Source of the DNA: Saccharibacillus endophyticus
GTDB taxonomy: Bacteria; Bacillota; Bacilli; Paenibacillales; Paenibacillaceae
Length of the DNA stretch: 64,000 nt
Direction: 5' to 3'
NCBI RefSeq assembly: GCF_013185185.1
Contig: NZ_JAAZWE010000006.1
Span: 62,001 to 126,000, forward strand
The first letter of the stretch is position 1. Every line of letters starts with the position of its first letter. Positions 8,436 through 16,870 of the stretch are shown here, piece after piece. The notes beneath the pieces are model-generated. The model saw only the letters and a program-made list of their open reading frames with translations, did not search any database and was not told the DNA's origin. The position numbers were made by a program, and so were the translations under genes.

Positions 8436-10313
8436 TCATTTGGAACCCGTCTCCTTGTCGTAGAGCACGACCGACATGACCGACGCTTGTCCTTTTTTGA
8501 CCGCTTTGAACGGCGCGAAGCTCCAGGACCGCACGCGGTCCGGATTCGTAATCAACATCGGCGTTGCCAGCGATTTTGCTTTTTCCCGCAGCAGCGGCAG
8601 GTCGAATCGGATCAAAAGCTGTCCGGGTTCGACGATGTCCCCCACTTCGACGAATGCTTCGAATGCGCCTTCGATATGCGAGGTATCGATTCCGATATGC
8701 AGCAGCACATCGACCTCCTCGTTTGTACGAATGCCCAGCGCATGCTGCGTCGGATAAATATGCAGCACGGTACCGGCAACCGGTGATACCAACTCGTCTT
8801 TTTCCGGAATAAACGCGACCCCGTCGCCAACCAGTTTTTTCGCGAAAATCTGATCCGGCACTTCGTCAAGCGGCATCATCCGACCTTGCATCGGCGACGC
8901 GAACAGCACATGATCCAACTCGCGGTCGATCAGCTTGTTTATTTCTTCCCGGATCAACTCGGAGTAAGTACCGAACACGACCTGCACGTTGCCGCCGCCC
9001 AAGCGGATCAAGCCCGCGGAACCCAACGACTTGAGCGCGTGCCCGTCGACTTTGCGATCGCTTTTGACGGTCAGACGAAGCCGCGTGATGCAAGCTTGCA
9101 CTTGAACGATATTTTCGCGTCCGCCCAGCGCCTGCAAGATCAGCGGCGCCCGATACGGAATATTGCCGGCCCAGTCTTCGAGCGTCGAACCTTCCTCGCG
9201 GCCGGGCGTCGGAATCTGGAACTTGCGAATCGCCCAACGGAACAAAATATAATAGCCCAGTCCGTAGACGATCCCGATCGGAATCAGCAGCCAGCCGTTT
9301 GTCGACAAATGGAAGTTCAATACGAAGTCGATCAATCCGGCCGAATACGAAAAACCGTGATGGATATCGAGCGCATACGTCAGCCACATCGCAAATCCGG
9401 CCAATACGGCGTGCAGCGCGAAAAGAAACGGCGACGCGAATAAAAACGCAAATTCGATCTGTTCGGATACGCCCGTCAATAAGCACACGAGCGCGGCACG
9501 TACAAACGTTTTGCGCACCTTCGGCTTCAAGTCTTCGCGTGCCTCGTGGATCACGGCCATCGCCGTTGCGGGCAGCGCAAACATCATGATCGGGAACAAG
9601 CCCGCCATGAAAAGTCCCGCAGTCGGGTCACCGGCGAAGAAACGGGGCAAGTCGCCCTGCACGATCATGCCGGAAGCCGTCTCGTAGGAACCGAATTGAA
9701 ACCATACGACATTGTTGAGCAAATGGTGCAAACCGAAAGCGGATAACCCCCGGTATAAAATTCCGTATACGAACAATCCGAATCCGCCGGTGGAACGAAC
9801 CTCCGAATTCAGGAAATCGATCAGTGCCTGAAGAACGGGTCCGACCGCCAGCATGGCAAAAGCGAACAACGCCGATAATAGCCCCATGAATAACAGGACA
9901 AAGCGTGATCCGCCAAAGAATTGGATCGTCTCCGGAAGTTTGAAGTCTTTGAAGCGGTTGTACAATGCGCCGGCAATCGCGCCGAGCAGGATACCGATCA
10001 GCGTCGTCGGCTGAATCTGTCCGCTTGCGAAATGATCGATAACCCTCTCGTAAATGACCATGCCCATAAGCGCTGCCAAGCCGGCATATCCCGCCTGATT
10101 GGCAAGCCCCAGCGCAACGCCTACGGCAAATATATAAGGCAGGTAGAGCAGCACGCCCGATCCTGCTACGTTCAACGCTTCGGAAACAGCCGGAAGCCCC
10201 CACGCTCCCCAGGGGAGACTGCCTGCACTGAGCAGAATAGCCGCTGCGGGCAGGACCATCGTCGGGATCATCACGGCCCGGCCGAGCTGTTGAAGCGAAC
10301 CTAACCAATTCAA
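8436..10313 (-). CDS. PTS EIICBA, glucose/N-acetylglucosamine class (NagE-like)
   Basis: Integral membrane sugar permease fused to its phosphotransfer domains, order C-B-A. EIIC (about 1-390) has multiple hydrophobic segments. EIIB carries the phosphocysteine in QACITRLRL. EIIA carries LLHIGIDTSHIEG with the active His. Inside EIIC, NNVVWFQFG, GDLPRFFAGDPTAGLFMAGLFPIMMF and HHGFSYSAGLID resemble NagE/NagP-type N-acetylglucosamine permeases more than Bacillus PtsG (FHHIFYSPFWYEF), so the sugar is more likely GlcNAc, although glucose cannot be excluded. TTG 10313 (625 aa) is chosen because AGGAGAG lies 7 nt upstream; the longer ORF lacks a site. It is the first gene of an operon with ptsI. Confidence 0.85.
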   Translation of the reverse strand: MNWLGSLQQLGRAVMIPTMVLPAAAILLSAGSLPWGAWGLPAVSEALNVAGSGVLLYLPYIFAVGVALGLANQAGYAGLAALMGMVIYERVIDHFASGQIQPTTLIGILLGAIAGALYNRFKDFKLPETIQFFGGSRFVLLFMGLLSALFAFAMLAVGPVLQALIDFLNSEVRSTGGFGLFVYGILYRGLSAFGLHHLLNNVVWFQFGSYETASGMIVQGDLPRFFAGDPTAGLFMAGLFPIMMFALPATAMAVIHEAREDLKPKVRKTFVRAALVCLLTGVSEQIEFAFLFASPFLFALHAVLAGFAMWLTYALDIHHGFSYSAGLIDFVLNFHLSTNGWLLIPIGIVYGLGYYILFRWAIRKFQIPTPGREEGSTLEDWAGNIPYRAPLILQALGGRENIVQVQACITRLRLTVKSDRKVDGHALKSLGSAGLIRLGGGNVQVVFGTYSELIREEINKLIDRELDHVLFASPMQGRMMPLDEVPDQIFAKKLVGDGVAFIPEKDELVSPVAGTVLHIYPTQHALGIRTNEEVDVLLHIGIDTSHIEGAFEAFVEVGDIVEPGQLLIRFDLPLLREKAKSLATPMLITNPDRVRSWSFAPFKAVKKGQASVMSVVLYDKETGSK

Positions 10314-10393
10314 AGACGTCCCTCTCCTCTCTTCCCTACAAATGTTAAGCTTTGAAAGATCGTTTGTCAAAGAAATTACGAGGCTGCAAAGCA

Positions 10394-10440
10394 AAGAAAA
10401 AAAGAAGCGGCCGCACTGATCGAGCGCGGCCGCTTCTTCG
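10394..10440 (-). terminator. Terminator of the CoA-binding protein / aroA unit
   Basis: GAAGCGGCCGC / GCGGCCGCTTC perfect 11-bp stem, followed on the minus strand by TTCTTTTTTTC. It separates the aroA-yccU unit from the PTS operon. Confidence 0.9.
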
Positions 10441-10466
10441 TTCTTCATTCGACTATAATCCGCGGA

Positions 10467-10901
10467 TCAGCGTCGGCTTCCCGCACCGGTCACGGCGTCT
10501 TCCACCTTGATGCAGCGATCCATGATGACGGTCAAGCCTGCTTCTCCGGCAATCTCGGCAGCTTCGTCGCTGAAGACGCCGGATTGCAGCCACAGTGTCT
10601 TGGCGCCTGCCGCTACGGCTTCGCGCGCAACGTCCGCGCAAAATTCGCTGCGGCGGAATACGTCCACGATATCGATCGGCTCAGGCACCTCCGCTAATGA
10701 AGCGTAACAAGTCTCGCCGAGAATCCGTTGTCCGGCGGCAGTCGGGTTTACCGGAATGATCCGATAGCCGCGCGACTGCATCGCTTGCGAAACCATATAG
10801 GACGTCCGGTCGCTTTTATCGGAAAGTCCGACCACGGCGATATTGCCTGCTTTTTCAAGCAATGCACCGATCTCGTCCCGGCTTGGGTTTTGAAAAGGCA
10901 T
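10467..10901 (-). CDS. CoA-binding domain protein (YccU family)
   Basis: Small Rossmann-fold protein of the CoA-binding family (144 aa). Visible landmarks are NIAVVGLSDKSDRTSYMVSQAMQSRGYRIIPVNP, the family's nucleotide-binding start, LAEVPEPIDIVDVFRR, and AKTLWLQSGVFSDEAAEIAGEAGLTVIMDRCIK. The physiological role is not known. ATG 10901 has GGAGG 7 nt upstream. It follows aroA by 17 nt and is probably cotranscribed with it; a strong terminator lies just beyond its stop. Confidence 0.85.
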   Translation of the reverse strand: MPFQNPSRDEIGALLEKAGNIAVVGLSDKSDRTSYMVSQAMQSRGYRIIPVNPTAAGQRILGETCYASLAEVPEPIDIVDVFRRSEFCADVAREAVAAGAKTLWLQSGVFSDEAAEIAGEAGLTVIMDRCIKVEDAVTGAGSRR

Positions 10902-10918
10902 AGATATTCCTCCTTTTC

Positions 10919-12211
10919 TTATTCTTTTACCCATTCGACATTTGCGCCAAGCGCGATCATGTCATCGAAAAAGCCCGGGTATGATTTGGCAACGTGATGC
11001 GCGTCGGTGATCGTCACCGGCTCGTCCGCTCTAAGTCCCACGATCGTCAGCGCCATAATGACGCGGTGGTCGTAATGCGAATCGATCCGAACGCCTCCCG
11101 CCACGCCCTGCGGACGCCCGTGCACAATAATTTCGGCCTGCTTTTCCTCGACGTCGGCCCCCGCTTTGCGCAGTTCGTTCAGATAGTCGGTAATCCGGTC
11201 GCATTCTTTGTAACGAAGGTTCTCGACATTGTAAAAACGCGAGGTTCCTTCAGCAAAGACGGCTGCCGCTACCATCGCAAGCACCGCATCGGTCGCGGCG
11301 TCGCCGTCGAATTCCAAAGCTTTCAGCCGACCGGTTCCTTTTACGACCGCGATATCGTTCTCGTGCGTCAACGGAGTTTCCATCATTTGCAGGACATCAA
11401 CCACGGCGCGTTCGCCCTGCTTGCTGTTGACCGCCAAACGGCGGACGGTGACGTCGGACGGAACTACCGCGGCCGCCGAAAGGATCGCCGCGGAACCCGG
11501 ATAGTCGCCTTGAACGGAATATTCGCCCGCACGGTAGGCTTGGCCTCCGGGCACGCGGAACAGCGAATAGTCTTCGTTGGCTTCGACCCGGATTCCCGCT
11601 TGCTCCAATACTTCCAGCGTTTGACCGACGACGACTTTCGATTTCAGGTCGCCGGTTACGGTAATCTCGCTATCGGCTTCGAGCAGCGGCGTCAGGAACA
11701 GCAGCGCGCTCAAATACTGCGAACTGACTTCGCCGGATACGGTGATTTTGCCGCCTTGCACGGGCCCTTTGACCGTGATCGGCAGACGGCCGCCGTTATC
11801 GTCGATCGTCGCTCCCATTTGACGCAGCGCCTCGATCAGGTCGTCATGCGGACGCTTGCCCAGAGAATCGGGATACGTATTGACGAAATGTACGTCTTCG
11901 GACAATGCCGCAACCGCGAGCAGGAAACGCAGCACCGCGCCTGCATTGCCTACATTGAGTTCCGCGACGCGTTTCGGATTGCGGCCGAAGCCTTTAATCA
12001 CGATTTTCTCGTCGTCTTCTTCAAGTTCCGCGCCCAGCTCCGCAATGCAGCGGCGCATCGCGTCGCTATCTTCGCTGTGTGCCGGGAAACGTACCGTGCT
12101 TGTTCCGTCCGCAAGCGCGGCGACAAGCAGGTAACGGGTCGTGTAGTTTTTGGAGGACAGCGCCTCGATCGTTCCTTCAAGCTTTTCCGTTCGTCTGACA
12201 ATCACGTCCAT
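10919..12211 (-). CDS. aroA: 3-phosphoshikimate 1-carboxyvinyltransferase (EPSP synthase), divergent form
   Basis: Penultimate enzyme of chorismate synthesis, joining PEP to shikimate-3-phosphate. The 430-aa length is normal. Conserved points include GNAG (residues about 97-100), KRPHDDLIEAL, SGEVSSQYLSALL, VQGDYPGSAAILSAAA, the catalytic Asp in GDAATDAVLAM, RYKECDRI, YDHRVIMAL and the Lys of HHVAKSYPGFF. Unusual points: the N-terminal PGDKS(I/V)SHR-type motif is SSKNYTTR, and the PEP-site segment GNAGTAMRP reads GNAGAVLRF. Residues equivalent to E. coli Thr97 and Pro101 are therefore Ala and Phe. It stands outside any aro/trp operon, so it may be a second or specialised copy. Start: GGAGG 9 nt before ATG 12211. 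Confidence 0.9.
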   Translation of the reverse strand: MDVIVRRTEKLEGTIEALSSKNYTTRYLLVAALADGTSTVRFPAHSEDSDAMRRCIAELGAELEEDDEKIVIKGFGRNPKRVAELNVGNAGAVLRFLLAVAALSEDVHFVNTYPDSLGKRPHDDLIEALRQMGATIDDNGGRLPITVKGPVQGGKITVSGEVSSQYLSALLFLTPLLEADSEITVTGDLKSKVVVGQTLEVLEQAGIRVEANEDYSLFRVPGGQAYRAGEYSVQGDYPGSAAILSAAAVVPSDVTVRRLAVNSKQGERAVVDVLQMMETPLTHENDIAVVKGTGRLKALEFDGDAATDAVLAMVAAAVFAEGTSRFYNVENLRYKECDRITDYLNELRKAGADVEEKQAEIIVHGRPQGVAGGVRIDSHYDHRVIMALTIVGLRADEPVTITDAHHVAKSYPGFFDDMIALGANVEWVKE

Positions 12212-12318
12212 GACTATATTCCTCCAATTTGTCGGTCTGATTTCTATTTAAATTTGACACAAGTTTTTCCTCTTCGCTATCATGGATTTATCCCAACCGA
12301 AAGAAAGGCAGGATTGCC

Positions 12319-12627
12319 ATGAATTCTATTGCACAAATCCAACCTTCGGAGCTGCGCGAGCGCATCGAACAAGGCAATGTACCGCTGATGATCGACGTAC
12401 GCGAACCCGAAGAAGTCGCCCAGGGCATGATCCCCGGCGCCGTCCATATCCCTCTCGGCCAGTTGGCCGGTCGACTGGACGAACTCGATCAAGATCGCGA
12501 GACGGTATTTATTTGCCGCAGCGGCTATCGCAGCGAACGGGCTTGCGAATATTTGGAGCAGTCCGGATTCGACAAGGTGATTAATCTGGAAGGCGGCATG
12601 ATCGCTTGGAGCGAAGACGAAGCCTGA
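12319..12627 (+). CDS. Single-domain rhodanese-like sulfurtransferase
   Basis: 102-aa rhodanese fold. IDVREPEEVAQGMIPGAVHIPLGQL matches the family core, and the active loop CRSGYRSERA contains the catalytic cysteine that carries persulfide sulfur. No signal peptide is visible, so it is cytoplasmic. It is divergent from aroA with a short shared promoter region of about 110 bp. Its physiological acceptor is unknown. Confidence 0.88.
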   Translation: MNSIAQIQPSELRERIEQGNVPLMIDVREPEEVAQGMIPGAVHIPLGQLAGRLDELDQDRETVFICRSGYRSERACEYLEQSGFDKVINLEGGMIAWSEDEA

Positions 12628-12658
12628 TCCGGGCGGCTTATTCGAGGATGACGCGTGA

Positions 12659-12876
12659 GGACGCTGCGGGATAAATTGCCAGCATAGGCTTCCGAAGTGC
12701 ATTTCTTCGAAATGCTTCACAAGACGCTGTCTCACTCGGAAAACCGGAATGAAATTTAAATGGAAGTTTTCCGAGCTCAAAGGCCAACATAGCGCTAAAT
12801 GTTACCGCAGGTTTTCTTCGAAATCCTGTATTTCGCTGAATTTCTCCCTCCGCTCGGCGCGTGTCCAAGAATAAGA
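12659..12876 (+). repeat. Structured intergenic repeat, family E, copy 2
   Basis: Longest copy. Starts GGACGCTGCGGGATAAATT, has side hairpins GCATTTC-TTC-GAAATGC and GCAGG...CCTGT, the main hairpin CTCGGAAAAC (12735-12744) / GTTTTCCGAG (12766-12775), then CTCAAAGGC and CGCTGAATTTCTCCCTCCGC. It begins 31 nt after the rhodanese stop. Confidence 0.75.
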
Positions 12877-12910
12877 GATTTTTTTTTAATTAAATAGCGT
12901 TACTGCAATA

Positions 12911-12937
12911 CCATGAGGAGCCGTAGGGCTCCTTTTG
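12911..12937 (+). terminator. Small terminator hairpin after repeat E2
   Basis: AGGAGCC-GTAG-GGCTCCTTTTG. The 12,877-13,104 stretch otherwise holds only AT-rich sequence with a weak minus-strand ORF that lacks a ribosome-binding site. Confidence 0.6.
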
Positions 12938-13104
12938 TATATCAAATAAAAAAGACTGCAAAGCTTGATCGCTTCTACTACTATACATGGTTTCGCTTTT
13001 TAGTTCAATAATTAGACGCTGTGAAGCGTTAAAATATCTATGTTTAAGACCACTGATAAACAAGTTTATATTCGCGACTCGATCGCCGCTAAAAATCCCG
13101 AACA

Positions 13105-13156
13105 ACAAAAAAACGGCGGAGGGCAGTCCCGGAAGACGGCCCCCGCCGTTTTTGCG
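13105..13156. terminator. Bidirectional terminator hairpin
   Basis: AAAAACGGCGG-AGGGC ... GCCCCCGCCGTTTTT. Long GC stem with A-run and T-run at opposite ends. Confidence 0.75.
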
Positions 13157-13167
13157 AATTCGAACCG

Positions 13168-13276
13168 GGTACCATGACCGCTTAAGATGTTAGGTTACGC
13201 CCCTCGAAAACCCGCTTGAAGCGTGCGGGTTTCCGATGAACGCAAACCTTAGATTTGATGCGGTCAAGGTACTAGT
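13168..13276. repeat. CTAGTA-ended palindromic repeat, copy A1
   Basis: Outer stem GGTACCATGACCGC (13168-13181) / GCGGTCAAGGTAC (13260-13272), a second stem TAGGTTACG / CGCAAACCTTA, and an inner hairpin AACCCGC / GCGGGTT. Ends in ACTAGTAG. It shares the inner core GGTTTGCGTTCATCGG (reverse strand) with copy B. Confidence 0.75.
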
Positions 13277-13381
13277 AGCTTGTCTCGGATTAATGAATGG
13301 TTTCGCCCGCCTGAAACGCACTAGAACCATGCGCGTTTCAAACGAACGTAAACCTGCAATTTATTCAAGACAAGATACTAG
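13271..13381. repeat. CTAGTA-ended palindromic repeat, copy A2, abutting A1
   Basis: CTAGTAGCTTGTCT at the left pairs with AGACAAGATACTAG at the right; inside, ATTAATGAATGGTTTCG pairs with CGTAAACCTGCAATTTAT (with bulges), and GAAACGC / GCGCGTTTC form the inner stem. It shares the ACTAGTA junction with A1, so the two are in tandem. It lies 42 nt from the gnd stop. Confidence 0.75.
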
Positions 13382-13422
13382 TTAAGCGTGAACGGTTCGA
13401 AGTTGGTTTAAAAATTTAAGTC

Positions 13423-14841
13423 TTAGTTGTCCAGCTGCAGCCATTCGTGGTGGAACACGCCTTCTTTGTCGATACGTTTGAACGTATGGGCGCCGAAGTA
13501 GTCGCGCTGCGCTTGCAGCAGGTTGGCCGGCAGGCGTTCCGTGCGGTAGCTGTCGTAGTAAGCCAGGGCGCTGGAGAAGCCCGGAACCGGAATACCGTTC
13601 GTTACAGCCGTCGCGATGACTTTGCGCCACGAATCCTGGTAGTTCTCGACAACGTCCTTGAAGTAGTCGTCGAGGAGCAGGTTGGCAAGCGCGCCGTCTT
13701 TGTCGTACGCGTCCTTGATGTTTTGCAGGAACTGCGAACGGATGATGCAACCGCCGCGGAAGATCATGGCGATGTTGCCGTACTGCAGATCCCAGCCGTA
13801 TTCGTCGGAAGCCGCGCGCATTTGGGCGAAGCCTTGCGCGTACGATACGATTTTACTTGCGAACAGCGCTTTGCGCACGTTCTCGATGAATTCTGCGCGG
13901 TCGCCGGAGAAAGCTTCCGTTTTAGGTCCGCTCAGCACTTTGCTTGCCGCAACGCGCTCTTCCTTCATTGCAGACAGGAAGCGCGCGAATACGGATTCCG
14001 TAATCATGGACAGCGGAACGCCCAGGTCGAGCGCGCTTTGGCTTGTCCATTTGCCCGTGCCTTTTTGGCCGGCGGAGTCCAGGATCACGTCAACCATGGC
14101 TTTGCCTGTTTCTTCGTCTTTTTGCGAGAAGATGTCGGTCGTGATCTCGATCAGGTAGCTGTCGAGTTCGCCCTTGTTCCAATCGCCGAAGATTTGGTGC
14201 AGTTCGTCCGTGTCGGCACCTACGACGTCTTTCAGCAGGTGGTAAGCTTCGCCGATCAACTGCATGTCGCCGTATTCGATCCCGTTGTGCACCATCTTGA
14301 CGTAGTGGCCCGCGCCGCCCGGTCCGATGTACGTGCAGCAAGGATCGCCGTTTACGTGAGCCGAGATCGCCGTCAGAATCGGTTCAACCAACTCATACGC
14401 GCTCTTAGGTCCGCCCGGCATGATCGAAGGGCCTTTCAGCGCGCCTTCTTCGCCGCCCGATACGCCCGTGCCGATGAAGCGGAAGCCTTTGCCTTCCAGC
14501 TCTTCGCTACGACGTTGGGTATCAGGGAAGTAGGCGTTGCCGCCGTCGATGATGATGTCGCCTTGATCCAGGAAAGGAATCAGCTGTTCGATCGTCGCGT
14601 CCGTCGCCGGACCCGCTTGAACCATGATCAGGATTTTGCGCGGTACTTCGAGGGATTGAACGAATTCTTCCACCGAGAACGTGCCGATCAGGTTTTTGCC
14701 TTTTGCTTCCTCGACCAGATCATGAGTCTTCTGCGGGGAGCGGTTATATACCGAGACGGTAAACCCTTTGCTTTCGATATTGAGCGCCAAATTTTTGCCC
14801 ATGACGGCAAGGCCGACTACGCCAATTTGCTGTTTCGACAT
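13423..14841 (-). CDS. gnd: 6-phosphogluconate dehydrogenase, NADP-dependent, decarboxylating
   Basis: Oxidative pentose phosphate pathway enzyme converting 6-phosphogluconate to ribulose-5-phosphate. GVVGLAVMGKNLALNIESKGFTVSVYNRSP is the NADP-binding N-terminus; SGGEEGALKGPSIMPGG, KMVHNGIEYGDMQLI (catalytic Lys/Asn region) and RGGCIIRSQFL are family signatures. With ATG 14841 the protein has 472 aa, the standard size, and GGAG lies 8 nt upstream; the ORF upstream to 14940 has no site. It is monocistronic. With HxlAB elsewhere in this window it completes interconversion at ribulose-5-phosphate. Confidence 0.95.
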   Translation of the reverse strand: MSKQQIGVVGLAVMGKNLALNIESKGFTVSVYNRSPQKTHDLVEEAKGKNLIGTFSVEEFVQSLEVPRKILIMVQAGPATDATIEQLIPFLDQGDIIIDGGNAYFPDTQRRSEELEGKGFRFIGTGVSGGEEGALKGPSIMPGGPKSAYELVEPILTAISAHVNGDPCCTYIGPGGAGHYVKMVHNGIEYGDMQLIGEAYHLLKDVVGADTDELHQIFGDWNKGELDSYLIEITTDIFSQKDEETGKAMVDVILDSAGQKGTGKWTSQSALDLGVPLSMITESVFARFLSAMKEERVAASKVLSGPKTEAFSGDRAEFIENVRKALFASKIVSYAQGFAQMRAASDEYGWDLQYGNIAMIFRGGCIIRSQFLQNIKDAYDKDGALANLLLDDYFKDVVENYQDSWRKVIATAVTNGIPVPGFSSALAYYDSYRTERLPANLLQAQRDYFGAHTFKRIDKEGVFHHEWLQLDN

Positions 14842-15179
14842 TTTAGGTTCTCCATCCTTTGCGTATGAAATAGAGTTGCAATAATTTTCATTGTACCCGT
14901 TTTGTTTAGTAAAGTGAAGTCCTCGGGATTGGGAATACATTCAAAATGATATACTTAATCCGTGGATTTTTAAAAAGAAGGAGTTGCTTTAACGCCGCAA
15001 AGCGCGCAGGCACGCCGAAAAAGCAATTTTGTTCACCCGGAACCTTTTCCGAAAATAAAATTCAACTTCATAAACTCTTCATGTTTTCTCCGCTTGTTGG
15101 TTCCCCTTTCGCCTGTGCTATAATGGCCGATGAATCGCTTGTTTAAGCGGAATGGGTATTTTTTGAAAGGGGCATGAAC

Positions 15180-15815
15180 ATGGATTTCCAAGGTTTCGCC
15201 GAAAAAGACTTTGCTGTATTCGAAATAGAGGGACTGGAGCCTCGCATGGACGCTCTGATCGCGAATGTTCGTCCGAAGCTGACCGAGCTGGGCAATACGC
15301 TGACTCCTTTTCTGTCGGCCGCCTGCGGCGAGGAAATGTTCCCGCATGTCGCCAAACACGCTCGCCGGACGGTACATCCGCCGGCGGATACATGGGTTGC
15401 CTGGGCAGCCAGCAAACGGGGTTATAAAGCTTTGCCGCATTTTCAGGTCGGAATGTTTGCGGATTATTTGTTTATCGTGATGGCCGTCATTTACGAAAGT
15501 CCAAATAAAGCCGTGCTCGCCAAATCCTTGATCAAACACCAACGTCAAGCGCTCAATCTTGTCCCTGACGAGCTGCGCGAGCAGTTTTATTGGTCGATCG
15601 ACCATACCAAACCGGGAGGCACGAAGCACTCGGAACTGGGAAAAGACGGCTTGCAAGCGATCGCGGAACGTCTCGGCACGGTAAAAAAATCCGAAGTGAT
15701 CTGCGGACGTTTCCTGCAAAAGGACGATCCATTGCTCCGAGACGGAGAAGCGCTCGTAAAAACGATCGAAGATACCTTCGAGACGCTGCTGCCTCTGTAT
15801 AAAATGTCCTTTTGA
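15180..15815 (+). CDS. YktB family protein (DUF1054, UPF0637)
   Basis: Uncharacterised Firmicute family with alpha/beta fold. EEMFPHVAKHARRTVHPPADTWVAWAASKRGYKALPHFQVGMF is almost the family signature, followed by IYESPNKAVLAKSLIK. About 211 aa, the usual length. ATG 15180 has AAAGGGG 7 nt upstream; the ATG 6 nt earlier would be too close to the site. Function is unknown. It is divergent from gnd, about 340 bp apart, and followed by a strong terminator. Confidence 0.88.
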   Translation: MDFQGFAEKDFAVFEIEGLEPRMDALIANVRPKLTELGNTLTPFLSAACGEEMFPHVAKHARRTVHPPADTWVAWAASKRGYKALPHFQVGMFADYLFIVMAVIYESPNKAVLAKSLIKHQRQALNLVPDELREQFYWSIDHTKPGGTKHSELGKDGLQAIAERLGTVKKSEVICGRFLQKDDPLLRDGEALVKTIEDTFETLLPLYKMSF

Positions 15816-15819
15816 TTCG

Positions 15820-15871
15820 AAAAAGACCGCTGCTCGCGCGTATCCGACATACGGTTAAGCAGCGGTCTTTT
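15820..15871. terminator. Bidirectional terminator yktB / SDR gene
   Basis: AAAAGACCGCTGCT / AGCAGCGGTCTTTT perfect stem, long loop, between convergent genes. Confidence 0.88.
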
Positions 15872-15877
15872 ATCATT

Positions 15878-16672
15878 TTACATCCCTTTGAACGAACCTC
15901 CGTTGACCGGATACTCCGCCCCGAACGCGTACTCCGCCCGATCCGAAGACAGGAACACGATCATCGACGCGATGTCTTCGGGCTGTCCGATCCGTCCGAC
16001 CGGCAGTTCGCGCACCTCGTCCACGAAGAATTCGATGACCTCGTCTTTCGGCTTGTCGAATTTTTCGGAGATCGCGTCGATCATTCCGCCCGGCTGGTCC
16101 CAAATATTCGTATGCGTCGGTCCCGGCGACACGGTGTTGACGCGCACGCCTTTTTCCCCGAACTCCATCGCCAACGCTTTGCCCACGCTGAGCAGTCCCG
16201 CCTTGAACGCCGAATAATCGACCGACATCGGCTGCGGCTGGCGCGCGTCTTCCGAAGCTACGCTGATAATCACGCCTTTTCCCTGCTCCAGCATATGCGG
16301 GATCGCCGCTCTCGACGTGCGCACCATGCTCATCAGGTTGTTTTGGTACGTCTCTTCCCACTGCTCGTCGGTCGTTCCGAGAAACCCGTCCAGCCTCGAA
16401 TGCGAAATGCCGGCGTTGTTGATTAAAATATCGATGCGCCCGAACTTCTCGACGGCGGCTTGAATTAACTTCTTCGGTCCTTCCGCCGTACTCAAATCCG
16501 CTTCTACCGCCAATACGACGTCCTCGCCGCCGAGCTCGCGAATCTTTTCCGGATGCCGGCTCGCCCCGACGACTTTCGCTCCTTCTTCCAGGAACATTTT
16601 CGCCGTGGCCAGCCCGATTCCCGAACTCGCTCCCGTGACGATCACGACTTTCCCGTTCAAATCCAGCTGCAT
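15878..16672 (-). CDS. SDR-family NAD(P)-dependent oxidoreductase
   Basis: 264-aa classical short-chain dehydrogenase. TGASSGIG is the cofactor-binding glycine motif (about residues 14-21), NNAG is at about 86-89, Ser of the SVAS segment and YSAFK give the catalytic Ser-Tyr-Lys, and PGPTHTN and the C-terminal AEYPVNGGSF are typical of glucose-1-dehydrogenase/FabG-like SDRs. The substrate cannot be assigned. Start: AGGAGG 8 nt before ATG 16672; the ORF upstream is non-coding. It is monocistronic. Confidence 0.88.
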   Translation of the reverse strand: MQLDLNGKVVIVTGASSGIGLATAKMFLEEGAKVVGASRHPEKIRELGGEDVVLAVEADLSTAEGPKKLIQAAVEKFGRIDILINNAGISHSRLDGFLGTTDEQWEETYQNNLMSMVRTSRAAIPHMLEQGKGVIISVASEDARQPQPMSVDYSAFKAGLLSVGKALAMEFGEKGVRVNTVSPGPTHTNIWDQPGGMIDAISEKFDKPKDEVIEFFVDEVRELPVGRIGQPEDIASMIVFLSSDRAEYAFGAEYPVNGGSFKGM

Positions 16673-16788
16673 GCGATATTCCTCCTGTTGATTCGATTTA
16701 AAGTGTTTTACTGAACAAAACTCACCTTCTTTTTTTAACCGTTTCGGCAATATTCAATCTTGAAGAGTTCGTGGAATATAAAGGAAAC

Positions 16789-16816
16789 AAAAAAAGCCGC
16801 CCTGTATGGCGGCTTC
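16789..16816 (-). terminator. Terminator of the MFS gene at 16871
   Basis: Minus strand AAGCCGCC-ATACAG-GGCGGCTT followed by TTTTTGTTT. Confidence 0.85.
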
Positions 16817-16870
16817 GGAAGCCTGTGCTGGAATTTTCCCCCCAGCGCCTCCCGTTCGTACACGGCCGAG

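Noticed and set aside
10994..12322. 442-aa plus-strand ORF opposite aroA
   Set aside because: Same cause; no motif and it runs into the rhodanese gene region.
12890..13108. 72-aa minus-strand ORF near the family E repeat
   Set aside because: No ribosome-binding site, partly inside a terminator, no similarity recognised.
13447..14868. 473-aa plus-strand ORF opposite gnd
   Set aside because: Antisense shadow produced by GC-biased third positions in gnd; Arg/Val/Phe-rich with no domain.
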